From positions 1 through 49,261 of the forward strand of contig JAEUII010000373.1 of assembly GCA_016795145.1 (NCBI GenBank): DNA of 49,261 nt, in the 5' to 3' direction. This DNA is from Planctomycetaceae bacterium (GTDB lineage: Bacteria > Planctomycetota > Planctomycetia > Planctomycetales > Planctomycetaceae). Made by a program: the position numbers and the translations under genes. This document shows, in pieces, positions 8,608 to 17,245 of this stretch. The notes below the pieces were generated by a model. That model was not told the DNA's origin. It did no database searches and was given only the letters and a program-made list of their open reading frames with translations. Within the stretch, counting starts at the first letter, position 1. The number at the start of each line of letters is the position of its first letter.

Positions 8608-8862
8608 CGGTAGATCCACCTCAATCACGGGACTGCCCACAACGGTCAGCGGAACAAACAGTGATCGCACATCAGATTGATGCGATCCTGAAAATTGCGT
8701 GACCGTGGCGTGCATCTGCCGTGCAGCAAGTTTCCTGCGCCACCAACAGAGGGCATTCTGCGAGACACCAATCCAGTCACAGAAGCCCCGCACACTCAAA
8801 GCCGACTCACGCTGCTCCTCAACCCACGCCGCCCACTGCTCCGTCGAATATCGCCTCGCCAT
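8608..8862 (-). pseudogene. tnpA: IS66 accessory protein TnpA, N-terminal part fused to recombinase
   Basis: About 85 residues from ATG 8862 form a TnpA-like DNA-binding protein (RYSTEQWAAWVEEQRESALS, then FCDWIGVSQNALCWWRRKL, up to VIEVDLP). TnpA normally ends soon after such a motif. Here the frame continues without a stop into the serine recombinase fragment at about base 8607, giving a chimeric 316-residue open frame. I take the fusion to be a by-product of DNA breakage rather than a working protein. Confidence 0.75.
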
Positions 8863-8911
8863 GATCTACCTCCCGGAGATCCCAGAAAGGTAACCACAGC
8901 CGCCATATGCT

Positions 8912-8928
8912 CTTCACCGGGCGCTTAC
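8912..8928 (-). repeat. IS66 right terminal inverted repeat
   Basis: The reverse complement reads GTAAGCGCCCGGTGAAG and matches the left end at about 15 of 17 positions. Confidence 0.8.
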
Positions 8929-9261
8929 CGCTTTCAAGACTGCCTGGACCAGCCGCTCCAAACCTGAGACCTGTGATCTTTGAGCCGCGGCGCTCACAAA
9001 ACCGAAGCCCGGACGCTTCGGTCCCGCCGATCACCGACTTACCGAAATCCCGAAGCCTATGTCTGAAGACTATATCGAGAACTTCCCACGGCTCTAGGCG
9101 CCGCCCGGGCATCGCTACGCCGCGAGATTTGCGATTTCAACCAAGACAAGTTCGCTTGTTTAGGGGCTAGGCAAAGATATGACTCCCGTATCATGCTCAT
9201 CACCTAACATCAACACATTCGCCCACGTTAAGTCAATAACAGGCCCGAGTGATGAAAGAAT
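8929..9261. other. intergenic stretch right of IS66
   Basis: I see no supported gene here. The DNA does not continue the IS256 transposase that borders the left end of IS66. It separates the transposon block from the stop of the 9262-10845 gene. Confidence 0.5.
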
Positions 9262-10845
9262 CTAAAACAGTGACTTCTCTCTGACCAACGGAAGCCCACG
9301 CTTGGCCACGGAGCACCCGCTCCTTCTGATATTTGATCGAACGCTTGCCGACAGCATTTCGTTGACCTTCTCATCATGAATCTGCAGATGCAGAGTGTCA
9401 TTTTCCCCAAGTCTATAGCCAGAAACAAACTCTGCGAGAAGAATTAGCATCTGGTCTGACTGTACGAATTCATTGACGATCTCTGTCTGGTGGCGAATGA
9501 TCAACTCATCAAGTATCATTGTCTCCATCCCATACTCACCCTTCGCCTTCTCCCAGGCATGCCGAAACAGTGGAGCCGCCGCCGCAGCAGTCTCATGATC
9601 GGCGACAACTTTTGCGGCGGCCAAGAGCAATTTCGCCGCTTGGTCTACGGTGTTGGCTCCACTCTTCGACGTCTTAGCAAATGCAGACACAGCGGAAACG
9701 ATTTCGGCCGCAGTGGCCTTGTCATTCTGTGAATAGCATAACGGAAGCATCAGTACTGAGGCTTCAATAACCTCTTGTCTAGCCCACATGCTGGCGTCTT
9801 CACTCAGGGACATTGAGAACTTCCGCCACCAGGCGTCACAGCGAAACTCTGTTCGAGTTTTTCTATCCGATTCCGACATGCGCTCGAACAACACATCAGT
9901 GACAATGTCATCCGCGATTACGGGTCGCATTGACTGTAAAACACCATCAGGGATTCGTCGCCGTCCTGCAAGTCCCCAAAGCAACAGCAGCTGAACCGAA
10001 CGAGACACAGACGCTGGATCCGCTCGCTTCGTCGCGTCGATAATCGCTTCTTTCACATATTGGCAGGCTTCTTCCCACAACTCAGCCCGCTCCAGCAACA
10101 CGACAACCTGAGCATGTGCGAATGCGATATCTAAAGTATCGTTACCTAGGTGTCTATGCACTAAATCCACGGCTGCGGATGAGTCTCTTTCGATAGCTTT
10201 GCGATACGCCGATGCAATAACTGGATAGACGGACGGTGATTCTGATACTTCCGACAGTCGCAATGCATCCGTGATCCGGCCAGAGAGGGCCAAGGCGCAC
10301 GCTATGGAGTCTGTGGCGGATGAATCGGGTGATACAGAAGCGGAGTAGGCTAGCTCTGCGAGCTTTCCCCCACATTCTGTATGCCCTTTCAAGGATGCAC
10401 TGATCGAAGCTCGTGCGGCAATAAATGCCTCATCCGGAGTTATTACGTGCTCCCGCAGGCTAGGCGGGATCTGTCCATTCGCCGCGTATACTTCAGCTCG
10501 ATGCTCGGAGAACCGCGTGTTTCCCGCATTTACATACCTCGTTTGAATCGCAGGGAGATCAAAAAGCTCGATATCATTGAGGTCTCCCATAAAGTTCAGA
10601 AGTGCCGAATCCAAGTTCGGACTAGTTTGTTTGCTTGAGAGGAGTAGCTCAACGTCTGCATAGCGACGCTTGCAGGCAGCATCGCGAACAGCGTAGTCCA
10701 ATATGCGTTCTGCGACGGCGGCATTCCCCTTGGCTCGCAGTTGTTTGGCCGTTTCAAGCAAGTCTGTTATCTCATCTGTTGCCATTGCTCTTGAGAGATG
10801 GCAGCAGAATCCGATGAACATGAGACTAGTCACTATTCTACGCAT
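9262..10845 (-). CDS. exported helical-repeat protein coupled to orphan RHS toxin module
   Basis: I do not recognise this 527-residue protein. It begins with a Sec-type signal sequence (MRRIVTSLMFIGFCCHLSRAMA), so it likely acts in the periplasm. The rest is Ala/Glu-rich helical sequence with a rhythm like TPR or similar solenoids (LLETAKQLRAKGNAAVAERI, SGRITDALRLSEVS, ELWEEACQYVKEAI). It starts only 3 bases after the stop of the RHS metallopeptidase gene, so translation is probably coupled. Position directly behind a toxin tip is where immunity genes sit, but its size is large for that. It could be an immunity protein, a chaperone or an unrelated accessory. Confidence 0.75.
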   Translation of the reverse strand: MRRIVTSLMFIGFCCHLSRAMATDEITDLLETAKQLRAKGNAAVAERILDYAVRDAACKRRYADVELLLSSKQTSPNLDSALLNFMGDLNDIELFDLPAIQTRYVNAGNTRFSEHRAEVYAANGQIPPSLREHVITPDEAFIAARASISASLKGHTECGGKLAELAYSASVSPDSSATDSIACALALSGRITDALRLSEVSESPSVYPVIASAYRKAIERDSSAAVDLVHRHLGNDTLDIAFAHAQVVVLLERAELWEEACQYVKEAIIDATKRADPASVSRSVQLLLLWGLAGRRRIPDGVLQSMRPVIADDIVTDVLFERMSESDRKTRTEFRCDAWWRKFSMSLSEDASMWARQEVIEASVLMLPLCYSQNDKATAAEIVSAVSAFAKTSKSGANTVDQAAKLLLAAAKVVADHETAAAAAPLFRHAWEKAKGEYGMETMILDELIIRHQTEIVNEFVQSDQMLILLAEFVSGYRLGENDTLHLQIHDEKVNEMLSASVRSNIRRSGCSVAKRGLPLVREKSLF

Positions 10846-10848
10846 CGA

Positions 10849-12708
10849 TCAGCTGCCGTTTTGCGAGAAGATTGTTGTACAAGAGGGGAGATCGCCGGGA
10901 CCGTTGCCAACTTGCTTTTCACAGCTATGCATGATGCCGTTTTCGATGCATTTGTTGATCGCAGTTGTTCGATCCGGTTCCTTCATGCATTCTTGATCAG
11001 CCTCACGGGCGCAAGACACCTTGTAAGCTTGCCGTTCTGCCTCTTTGCAAGTCATACCCTTGGGAGGAAATTCTTGATTCGGAACCATTCCATTGTTACA
11101 GAACTGTGCCGCATGAATTAGTTCATGCATCAGTAACGCTCGAGCGGTGCAAAAATCAGTCCCGGGTTCAATAACGATCAGAATGTCTCTGCCATTGTCG
11201 CGCGCACATGTACGGCCCCAATTTGGCTTGCCAAATCCCGTACGACCAACGACGAACTTGACATTGCACTTTGAATCGAGCCGACGATCGGGTTCTTCTG
11301 GCTTGGGGACATTAGGTGGCCTTGGGATATTGGGAATAATATTGCTTGGTGGCAACTCGAATCCGAGGTCCGGATACATTTCATGCCGAATAGAGTTGCC
11401 GATTTCGCCAATCGGAAACGTTCCACCTAACTCAAACTGCTTGCCATCAGAACACTTGCACGGGCCTCCCTCACGATTCTCATCACAATCTGAGGGGGAC
11501 CAAGTCAACGATGTATTGCAGTTCTTTTCACAGATCATTCCGGTTGGGTCCGTATCGGTTAGCTGAAAGTAGGCTGCAAACATATTGCCGCCATCGACGT
11601 ACACCAACGGATCTCTGCTTGCGAAGCGAGCAAGTGACGTCAAGTATGTACGGGCGCGGAAATGCACTGTGTCCGATTCGCCATTGACTGGGCAGCCCTG
11701 AAACGCAATGTGAGGAGATGTTGTGTTGGAGCCGCTCAATGCAGTCCCATCCGGAGCGTGCGCTGACTGTTTTCCGCAGGCGTCGTACCGTAGGCGTTCG
11801 ATCACGGTTCCTGCGATCCCCGTCGTCGTGTAGTTGCTATACTGTCGATTTTGATTCAGCCAGTACCTGACTTCCGGCGCAGGTGTGGCATCGACGTAAT
11901 TGAGCACCTCGTCGATATAGGATCCGTAGGCGTACTTGCGATCGCAGTCTGCTGTCGAATTCCCCGGTGTGTACTCACAGGTGACCTGCTGCCCTGCCTG
12001 GACAAAGACGGTGGTCTGTGTTCCTCCGGTTTCCGCGACATTCTTGGCGACGCGTCTGCCGATTGCGTCGTATTCATACGTTGCGTTCTTGAGATCCGTG
12101 ACGCCGTTGGCGGCAAAGCTCTGCAGCATGTTGTCAAAGTCCCACGTCATGCCGCAGCCGCGGTCGTCGGTGGTCATGTTGCCTTTGGTGTCATACGTCA
12201 GCGTCCGCGGACTGTTCATCACCTGAGCTCCCGACATCGTCAGCAGTTCATGCGCCGGTCCGTGCGTGCGGGTCTGTGTCGCTCCGTTGATGGTGGTGCT
12301 GGTCCAGTCGTGCACCGGAGACAGATTCCAGGTCTGACTGTCTCCGTTGGTTCTCGACCAGTTCACCAGCCGGTCTTCATCGTCATAGCCGCTGGCTCCG
12401 GTGCTCCACGAGTACGGGGCCATGACGCCGGAGCGGGTTTCGCTCGTGGGATTCTTGTTGGCATCATACGTGTACGTCAGGGTTTCCACTGTTGGCGTGG
12501 CGATGCTCTGGATCTGGTTGTCCGCGAGATAGCTGCGCGTCGTCGTCAGACCGTTGCCAAGATTTCGCGCTGTTTCCCGTCCTCCGGCGTCGGTGGCTCT
12601 ACGGTTCTGCTTGTGCATTGGAACTTCGTTCACGGAGGAGACTCGAGCAGCTGACTTTGTGATGAATCGTGCTGGGGAAATTGGACTTGTAGGGGAATCG
12701 AGCGTCAA
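10849..12708 (-). CDS. orphan RHS module with zincin-like metallopeptidase tip
   Basis: This 619-residue frame starts with about 40 residues of unrelated sequence, then joins RHS core at DAGGRETARN. The core (about residues 40-290) is nearly identical to the RHS gene at the left edge. It continues through SLARFASRDPLVYVDGGN and TDTDPTGMI, the usual core end, into a different, Cys-rich tip. The tip contains LLMHELIHAAQFCNN at about residue 529, a HExxH zinc site of metallopeptidases, with several conserved-looking Cys. There is no long N-terminal RHS region and no signal peptide, so this looks like a silent, displaced RHS tip cassette. The start is uncertain; an internal ATG (12618) is another option. 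A protein-cleaving toxin is inferred from the motif only. Confidence 0.8.
   Translation of the reverse strand: MTLDSPTSPISPARFITKSAARVSSVNEVPMHKQNRRATDAGGRETARNLGNGLTTTRSYLADNQIQSIATPTVETLTYTYDANKNPTSETRSGVMAPYSWSTGASGYDDEDRLVNWSRTNGDSQTWNLSPVHDWTSTTINGATQTRTHGPAHELLTMSGAQVMNSPRTLTYDTKGNMTTDDRGCGMTWDFDNMLQSFAANGVTDLKNATYEYDAIGRRVAKNVAETGGTQTTVFVQAGQQVTCEYTPGNSTADCDRKYAYGSYIDEVLNYVDATPAPEVRYWLNQNRQYSNYTTTGIAGTVIERLRYDACGKQSAHAPDGTALSGSNTTSPHIAFQGCPVNGESDTVHFRARTYLTSLARFASRDPLVYVDGGNMFAAYFQLTDTDPTGMICEKNCNTSLTWSPSDCDENREGGPCKCSDGKQFELGGTFPIGEIGNSIRHEMYPDLGFELPPSNIIPNIPRPPNVPKPEEPDRRLDSKCNVKFVVGRTGFGKPNWGRTCARDNGRDILIVIEPGTDFCTARALLMHELIHAAQFCNNGMVPNQEFPPKGMTCKEAERQAYKVSCAREADQECMKEPDRTTAINKCIENGIMHSCEKQVGNGPGDLPSCTTIFSQNGS
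11841..12591 (-). repeat. RHS core inverted repeat, arm 2 (751 bp)
   Basis: Reverse-complement partner of 350-1100, same length. Similarity stops abruptly at 12591, where the orphan module's unrelated leader begins. Confidence 0.9.
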
Positions 12709-12870
12709 CCCCGAATTGCGGTGAGTGGGGTGAGATTTTGCGGGTGAGCACGGAGGGTATGGACGATGAGACGTAGAGTTGCGTCGGCCATAGCCAGCGA
12801 TGAGGTCTGATCCCAGCGGTAGGATGTCGCACCAGGGGGTCTTGATTCGGACAGAAAAATGGGGGACAGA

Positions 12871-12966
12871 AAAATGACGGGAGTGACTGTGTTTGATTAG
12901 CGTTGATTAGTGATTATTAGTGGTTTCGCCAACGGTGCTCGAGTATGAATCGCATGTCGGGAAGCT
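12871..12966 (+). repeat. diverged repeat X, copy 1
   Basis: About 96 bp, from aaaatgacgggagtga to gggaagctg. It matches 13823-13919 with few substitutions. Confidence 0.8.
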
Positions 12967-13123
12967 GACGCATCTCGCTCGCCGGGGGCGACGAATTGCC
13001 GGTGTGGGACTGGTGGAAAGACAAACGGCCGCCCCGTTGGGGCTTTGGAAACATCGCGGGTCGAAAACCTGGGCCGAGTGGCCCAGGCTAGGTAAATGGG
13101 TGGGCCTTTGGCCCGGAATCGCA
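12950..13123 (+). repeat. diverged repeat Y, copy 1
   Basis: About 174 bp containing the palindromes gccccgttggggc and ctgggccgagtggcccag. It matches 13538-13710. Confidence 0.8.
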
Positions 13124-13537
13124 GCAGGTCCTCTGACCCTGTTTGTCTTGTGTTATCTGCGTGAATTCGCGTTCATCTGCGGTTTCAAAAGCACGTTGCT
13201 GGGTTCCCGCCGTTCCCGCCTGCGCGGGAATGACGTACCCAGGGGGCGAAGATGGGGAACGAGGCGTTGGCCGAAAGAAACGACAAGTGAGGGAAGAAAA
13301 GATCGCAGGGGTACCGGTGGGTTGACACCGCACCGCTCGCCATATTTTTGCCCAACATCTTTTTGCCAGAGCAACAAAATCGCAATCAGGGGACTGACGT
13401 CGCCCCGCTCGCCTGTAGCTCAAAGTTGCTGCTTTCGCCGGTGCGGGACCGACGGAAACGTGATCAAGGTTGCTCTGCGTTATTCGCGTGAATTCGCGTC
13501 CATTCGCGATTCGAAATTTGTGATTCGCAAGAATCAA

Positions 13538-13710
13538 TCGCATGCCGGGAAGCTGACGCATCCCGATCGCTGGGGCGACGAATCGCCAGTGTGGGATTGG
13601 TGGAAAGATAAACGGCCGCCCCGTTGGGGCTTTGGAAACATGGCGGATTGAAAACCTGGGCCGAGTGGCCCAGGCTAGGTAAATGGGTGGGCCTTTGGCC
13701 CGGAATCGCA
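13538..13710 (+). repeat. diverged repeat Y, copy 2
   Basis: Second copy of the 174-bp unit at 12950-13123, with scattered substitutions. Confidence 0.8.
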
Positions 13711-13822
13711 AGCGCCAATTTGCCAATTGCAGTGCTTTATTCGCGTGAATTCGCGTCGATTCACGGTTTCAAACGAGCGTTGCTGGGTTCCCGCCTTGCG
13801 CGGGAATGACGGTTTGATCCCC

Positions 13823-13919
13823 AAAATGACGGGAGTGACCGTGTTTGATTAGCGTTGATTAGTGATCATTAGTGGTTTCGACGACGGTGTTTGAGTATGA
13901 ATCGCATACCGGGAAGCTG
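13823..13919 (+). repeat. diverged repeat X, copy 2
   Basis: Second copy of the unit at 12871-12966. Confidence 0.8.
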
Positions 13920-14049
13920 GCCGAAAGAAACGAAAGAAGGGGGCAAAAGGAAGGTTGGTTTTTTTTCGTTCTGTTCGGCCATACGGATCTTCCTCGCAAA
14001 ACAGAGTCGCAGTTCGCTCCGCCGAATCCAGCATCCGTGATTCTCTTCG

Positions 14050-15483
14050 CTACGCAAGTATGTCGTGCACCACATGGCCATGCACATCGGTGAGTCTTCG
14101 GTCAACGCCGGAAGTCCGGAAGGTCAGCTTCTGATGATCAATTCCCATCAGATGCAGAATCGTCGCGTGAAGATCGTAGCACCAGGTTTTGCCTTCCGCC
14201 GTTTCGTATCCCAGATCATCGCTTCGGCCGTACGTGCTGCCGGATTTGATTCCGGCACCAGCAAGCCATGTGACGAACGTTCCTCGATTGTGATCTCGCC
14301 CCAGACTTCCCTGAGCAAATGGAGTGCGACCAAACTCAGTGGTCCAGATCAGCAGCGTGTCTTCAAGCAAGCCGCGCTGTTTAAGATCCGTGAGCAGTGC
14401 GGCGGTGGGCTGGTCGACATTCATCGCGATCGGTGGCAGCTCCGTCTGTATGTTTCCATGATTGTCCCAGTTGTTGGCGGCGCCCTGCGGACCACTCCAG
14501 ACCTGCACAAAGCGAGTGCCTCGTTCAATCAGTCTTCTCGCTAAAAGACAGCGCCGACCAAAGTCCTGAGTTTCTGCTTTGTCGAGACCATACGCTGACT
14601 GAGTCTCCTGCGACTCGCGCGAGAGATCAAATGCCTCTGGCGCGGTGAGCTGCATTTTGGCGGCGAGCTCAGCGGAGGCCAGTCGAGCTTCCAGTCTTGA
14701 ATCGTCCGAACGTTCAGCAGCGTGACGCTGATTGATGGCTCTGAGAGCAGCGACGGTCTTCTGATCGGATTCACCCATCGCAAACCCGTACTTCGCTTCT
14801 GGAAACAAATCCGGGATCGGCGGATTCGCGCCGGCATCGACAAGTGTTCCCTGATGCTTTGCCGGAAGGAAGGCCGCGCTGAAATTACCTTTTTGGTTGT
14901 ACGGCAGTCCTCGAGGATCCGGGAGTACAACGAACGTTGGAAGATTGTCCGACAAACTTCCCAGGCCATAACTGATCCAGGCGCCGAAGCACGGAAAGCC
15001 AGGCAGCATAAAGCCCGTGTTCATCATGTAGCTGGCAGGGCCGTGAACGTTGGTCTTTGATGCCATCGCCATCAGAAACGCGGGCTCATCGATGATCTTC
15101 GCCTGATGAGGAAACACGGAACTGACCCAGCGACCAGTCTCACCATATTGAGCAAACGTAAACGGACTCTTCATGACCGCGCCGGCGGGGGCGGTAAACC
15201 CTTCCGGCTTTTCCTTCGGTCCCAGCATCTGCCCATTCAGACGCTCAAGTTCCGGCTTGTAGTCAAACGTGTCCATTGGACTCGCGCCACCATTCATGAA
15301 TAACTGAATGACGCGACGAACCTTTGCCGGATGATGAAGTCCTCCGTTGAGATCGGTTGGTCGAGGTTCCTGAGCGACTCCCTGCCCGAACAGAAAATGA
15401 TCTGCAGCAAGAGCCCCGAAGCCTCCGCCGGAGATCTGCAACATGGCTCGACGTGAATGCGGATGAAATGGAATGTTTGCCAT
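14050..15483 (-). CDS. DUF1501 family twin-arginine exported protein
   Basis: This 477-residue protein belongs to the DUF1501 family, abundant in planctomycetes. Its N-terminus SRRAMLQISGGGFGALAA is a twin-arginine export signal, so it is folded in the cytoplasm and exported. Family hallmarks seen are VIQLFMNGGASPMDTFDYKP near residue 60, FGRRCLLARRLIERGTRFVQV, an ANNWDNHGN segment, and TEFGRTPFAQGSLGRDHN near the C-terminus, which resembles the metal site of alkaline-phosphatase-like folds. The biochemical role of the family is unsettled. In planctomycetes it is often paired with a DUF1553/DUF1549 cytochrome protein, but none is next to it here. It stands alone beside the repeat block. Confidence 0.9.
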   Translation of the reverse strand: MANIPFHPHSRRAMLQISGGGFGALAADHFLFGQGVAQEPRPTDLNGGLHHPAKVRRVIQLFMNGGASPMDTFDYKPELERLNGQMLGPKEKPEGFTAPAGAVMKSPFTFAQYGETGRWVSSVFPHQAKIIDEPAFLMAMASKTNVHGPASYMMNTGFMLPGFPCFGAWISYGLGSLSDNLPTFVVLPDPRGLPYNQKGNFSAAFLPAKHQGTLVDAGANPPIPDLFPEAKYGFAMGESDQKTVAALRAINQRHAAERSDDSRLEARLASAELAAKMQLTAPEAFDLSRESQETQSAYGLDKAETQDFGRRCLLARRLIERGTRFVQVWSGPQGAANNWDNHGNIQTELPPIAMNVDQPTAALLTDLKQRGLLEDTLLIWTTEFGRTPFAQGSLGRDHNRGTFVTWLAGAGIKSGSTYGRSDDLGYETAEGKTWCYDLHATILHLMGIDHQKLTFRTSGVDRRLTDVHGHVVHDILA

Positions 15484-16009
15484 GTCGGTCAGAATGGGGT
15501 TCGATCGCGGCGAGTGGTGAGGAACGGCAGGAGTTTCAGTGAGAGTTCGAGCAGGCGAGAAAAACGGGCAGAGGCGGGTAATTGCTGAGAATGATCCTGG
15601 CGGGGAAAACGCTGTTGATCATGCGGCAGCTATTGTCCTGAGCCAGCGGATACGAAGTCAAGCAGCCCTTCGGGGCTTAGCAGCCTTACAATATGTCGGG
15701 TGCACCGGAAAGTGTGCACACTTCAGGGTGATGCCTCTCTCGGTTGCGACTCGCGTCTGGAAATGCTCAGCAATTGAGCATCGAAAGGACTCGCATGATG
15801 CAATTGCCGGTGTTTTGAAGAATTCTGAGTCGTTTGGCTCGATTTTCGCTCATCATGAAAGCGGCTTCAGCGTGATGAGCGGCCCGAGTTTGGCCAATGG
15901 CACTTAAGTCATGGGACTCGGCCTTCGGGTTAAGGGTTCAACGAAATTCAGACCTGTTCATATGGGAACGGGTGAGACGAACGGAGTGGTTGTTCGGTGT
16001 GGTGTCGCA
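15484..16009. other. intergenic stretch without a supported gene
   Basis: This is a divergent region between the DUF1501 gene (minus) and the receiver-like gene (plus), and must hold both promoters. Short open frames cover it but have no recognisable motif. No clear -35/-10 pair could be assigned. Confidence 0.5.
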
Positions 16010-16720
16010 ATGTCTGTTCAGAGAGTGCTGATTGTTGACAGTGATCGGGTGGCCGTACAGCGGCTTCTTCGACTGTTCATGCAGCTTCCTGCTCAGATTG
16101 TGATCGCGACCAGCAAAGCCGAAGCCCTCGAGTTAGGTCTCCGAAGTCCTTTCGCGCTGTGCCTGATCTCTCACGGACTTTCAGATGGAAACGGACTTCC
16201 ATTATTGAGGGAATCGCTATGTCGACGAGGTCCAGTCATCGGGGTGCTGATGTCGCGTCAACCGGATCTTCGAGTGGTCCAGCAGGCCCTCGATGCGGGT
16301 TACGGGCATGTGATCGAACAGCCTGTCGATCTGCAGCAACTGGTTCCCGTTTTGTGCCGAGTTTTCGGCGATGCAGCAGCGAGCCTGAGTTTCGAGACGG
16401 ATATCGGACAGCGGTGTACCTGCATGAATACTAATTTGCCGGATCTTCGTTACATCGCTTCGCTTTCGATGGCTCAGATTCGATCGTCGCTGACGATTGC
16501 CGATTTGATCCAGATTATTCGTTCGGTGGACTATCCATTCGCCGGCAAGGAACGCCTTGAGTACTTCGATCGCGATACTCTTGAACGAGTTGTCTGCCTT
16601 GTGCGACGCTGGAGTCAGCAGCGTTTGAATTCTGCCAGCCCGCTTGCCGATTCGGACCATGAGCTTGCAACGATCAGCATGTCGTCCGAAAGCCGCCAGG
16701 ACATCCGCGTGCCTGCGTAA
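16010..16720 (+). CDS. receiver-like protein lacking the phospho-acceptor Asp
   Basis: The N-terminal 120 residues have the response-regulator fold pattern: VLIVDSDRVAVQRLLRL (acidic pocket), LCLISHGLSDGNGLPLL (beta-3 and following loop), VIGVLMS and GYGHVIEQPVDLQQL. At the position of the phosphorylated Asp (normally LLDLxLPDGxG) there is Ser, and the conserved Lys-Pro is Gln-Pro. It is therefore unlikely to be phosphorylated in the normal way. The C-terminal 110 residues (ASLSMAQIRSSLTIADLIQII and on) are helical and unrecognised, with no clear DNA-binding motif. I chose the ATG at 16010 because the receiver fold begins right after it; the frame is open further upstream to 15911. It may act as a phosphorylation-independent scaffold. 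Confidence 0.7.
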   Translation: MSVQRVLIVDSDRVAVQRLLRLFMQLPAQIVIATSKAEALELGLRSPFALCLISHGLSDGNGLPLLRESLCRRGPVIGVLMSRQPDLRVVQQALDAGYGHVIEQPVDLQQLVPVLCRVFGDAAASLSFETDIGQRCTCMNTNLPDLRYIASLSMAQIRSSLTIADLIQIIRSVDYPFAGKERLEYFDRDTLERVVCLVRRWSQQRLNSASPLADSDHELATISMSSESRQDIRVPA

Positions 16721-17245
16721 ACGATGTCGCAGTGTAGAACAGCTGTCCTCAGCTGTTCCTTGAGGACCAACAACCTGGCTCGAAGCGATTGATGACATTC
16801 GCTCTGCCCTGCCAATCCGGATTTCAATCGCTTTGACAATTTGCAGTCAGAATCTCGATAGGTAGGGAACCACACAATCAGTGCAGAAGACACCCTCGTC
16901 TTCAAAGCAGATTTGTGCCACTTCGAACGACAAAGACCAATGCACCCGCGGCAATCTGCCGAGAACATCAGTAATCTCGAGCGTGCACCTTTGATTCCCT
17001 TGTCGCCTGCGAATCAGAAACGGCGGACGACCTTCACCAATCGCCCGGACCATCCGCTCAACGCTTGCTGCGCATTCCAGACCCGCCCACCGGTTGATCC
17101 ATCTGCGAAAGGGTGACAGATCCCGCAGCTGTCGATCATTTCCACCTTGCGATGCGCGATCCCTCCGGTTTCACGGATGCACGATTGAACTGATGTGTAT
17201 CCCCATCGCCGCGCAGTTCCTTCCTCCTGACCCTGGTACTCGCCG
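16721..17245. other. intergenic stretch with a small hairpin repeat
   Basis: There is no supported gene. It begins with a member of the GTCCTCA hairpin family (16731-16766). The rest is unassigned, with only short frames lacking motifs. Confidence 0.5.
16731..16766. repeat. GTCCTCA-core hairpin repeat
   Basis: agtgtagaacagctgtcctc followed by agctgtt and a ttgaggac echo. It shares the agtgtaga leader and tcctca core with 38815-38896 and 38991-39072. Confidence 0.65.

Larger units (their letters stand above)
3795..8928 (-). mobile_element. IS66-family element, decayed and carrying nested insertions
   Basis: The ends are GTAAGCGCC-type inverted repeats typical of IS66 (left 3795-3811, right 8912-8928; about 15 of 17 positions agree). 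Gene order on the minus strand is tnpA start, a foreign serine-recombinase fragment, tnpB end, then tnpC split by a second element. The bases flanking the ends (GGAAATCG on the left, CGCTTTCA on the right) are not the 8-bp duplication that IS66 usually makes. Either the flank was rearranged or the ends come from two copies. It cannot be autonomously mobile. Confidence 0.85.
12709..14049. other. non-coding repeat-rich stretch
   Basis: Long open frames exist here on both strands, but they overlie duplicated GC-rich palindromic DNA and show no protein motif. The stretch is built from at least two duplicated units (listed separately), phrases such as gcgtgaattcgcgt repeated several times, and a palindrome that includes tgcgcgggaatgac. 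I regard it as an interspersed-repeat cluster. Confidence 0.7.

Noticed and set aside
8929..9170. Possible continuation of the IS256 transposase right of IS66
   Set aside because: Neither strand shows IS256 motifs, so the expected other half of the interrupted gene is not here.
12920..13651. Open frame of 243 codons on the plus strand (and one of 212 on the minus strand)
   Set aside because: It lies entirely on duplicated palindromic DNA. The protein is Arg/Trp/Gly rich without motif, and both strands stay open because of base composition.
12709..14049. Possible CRISPR array because of repeated units
   Set aside because: The units are long, diverged and irregularly spaced, with no constant short repeat and no cas genes.
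15539..15907. 122-codon open frame before the receiver-like gene
   Set aside because: No motif, no ribosome binding site, and a composition like non-coding DNA.
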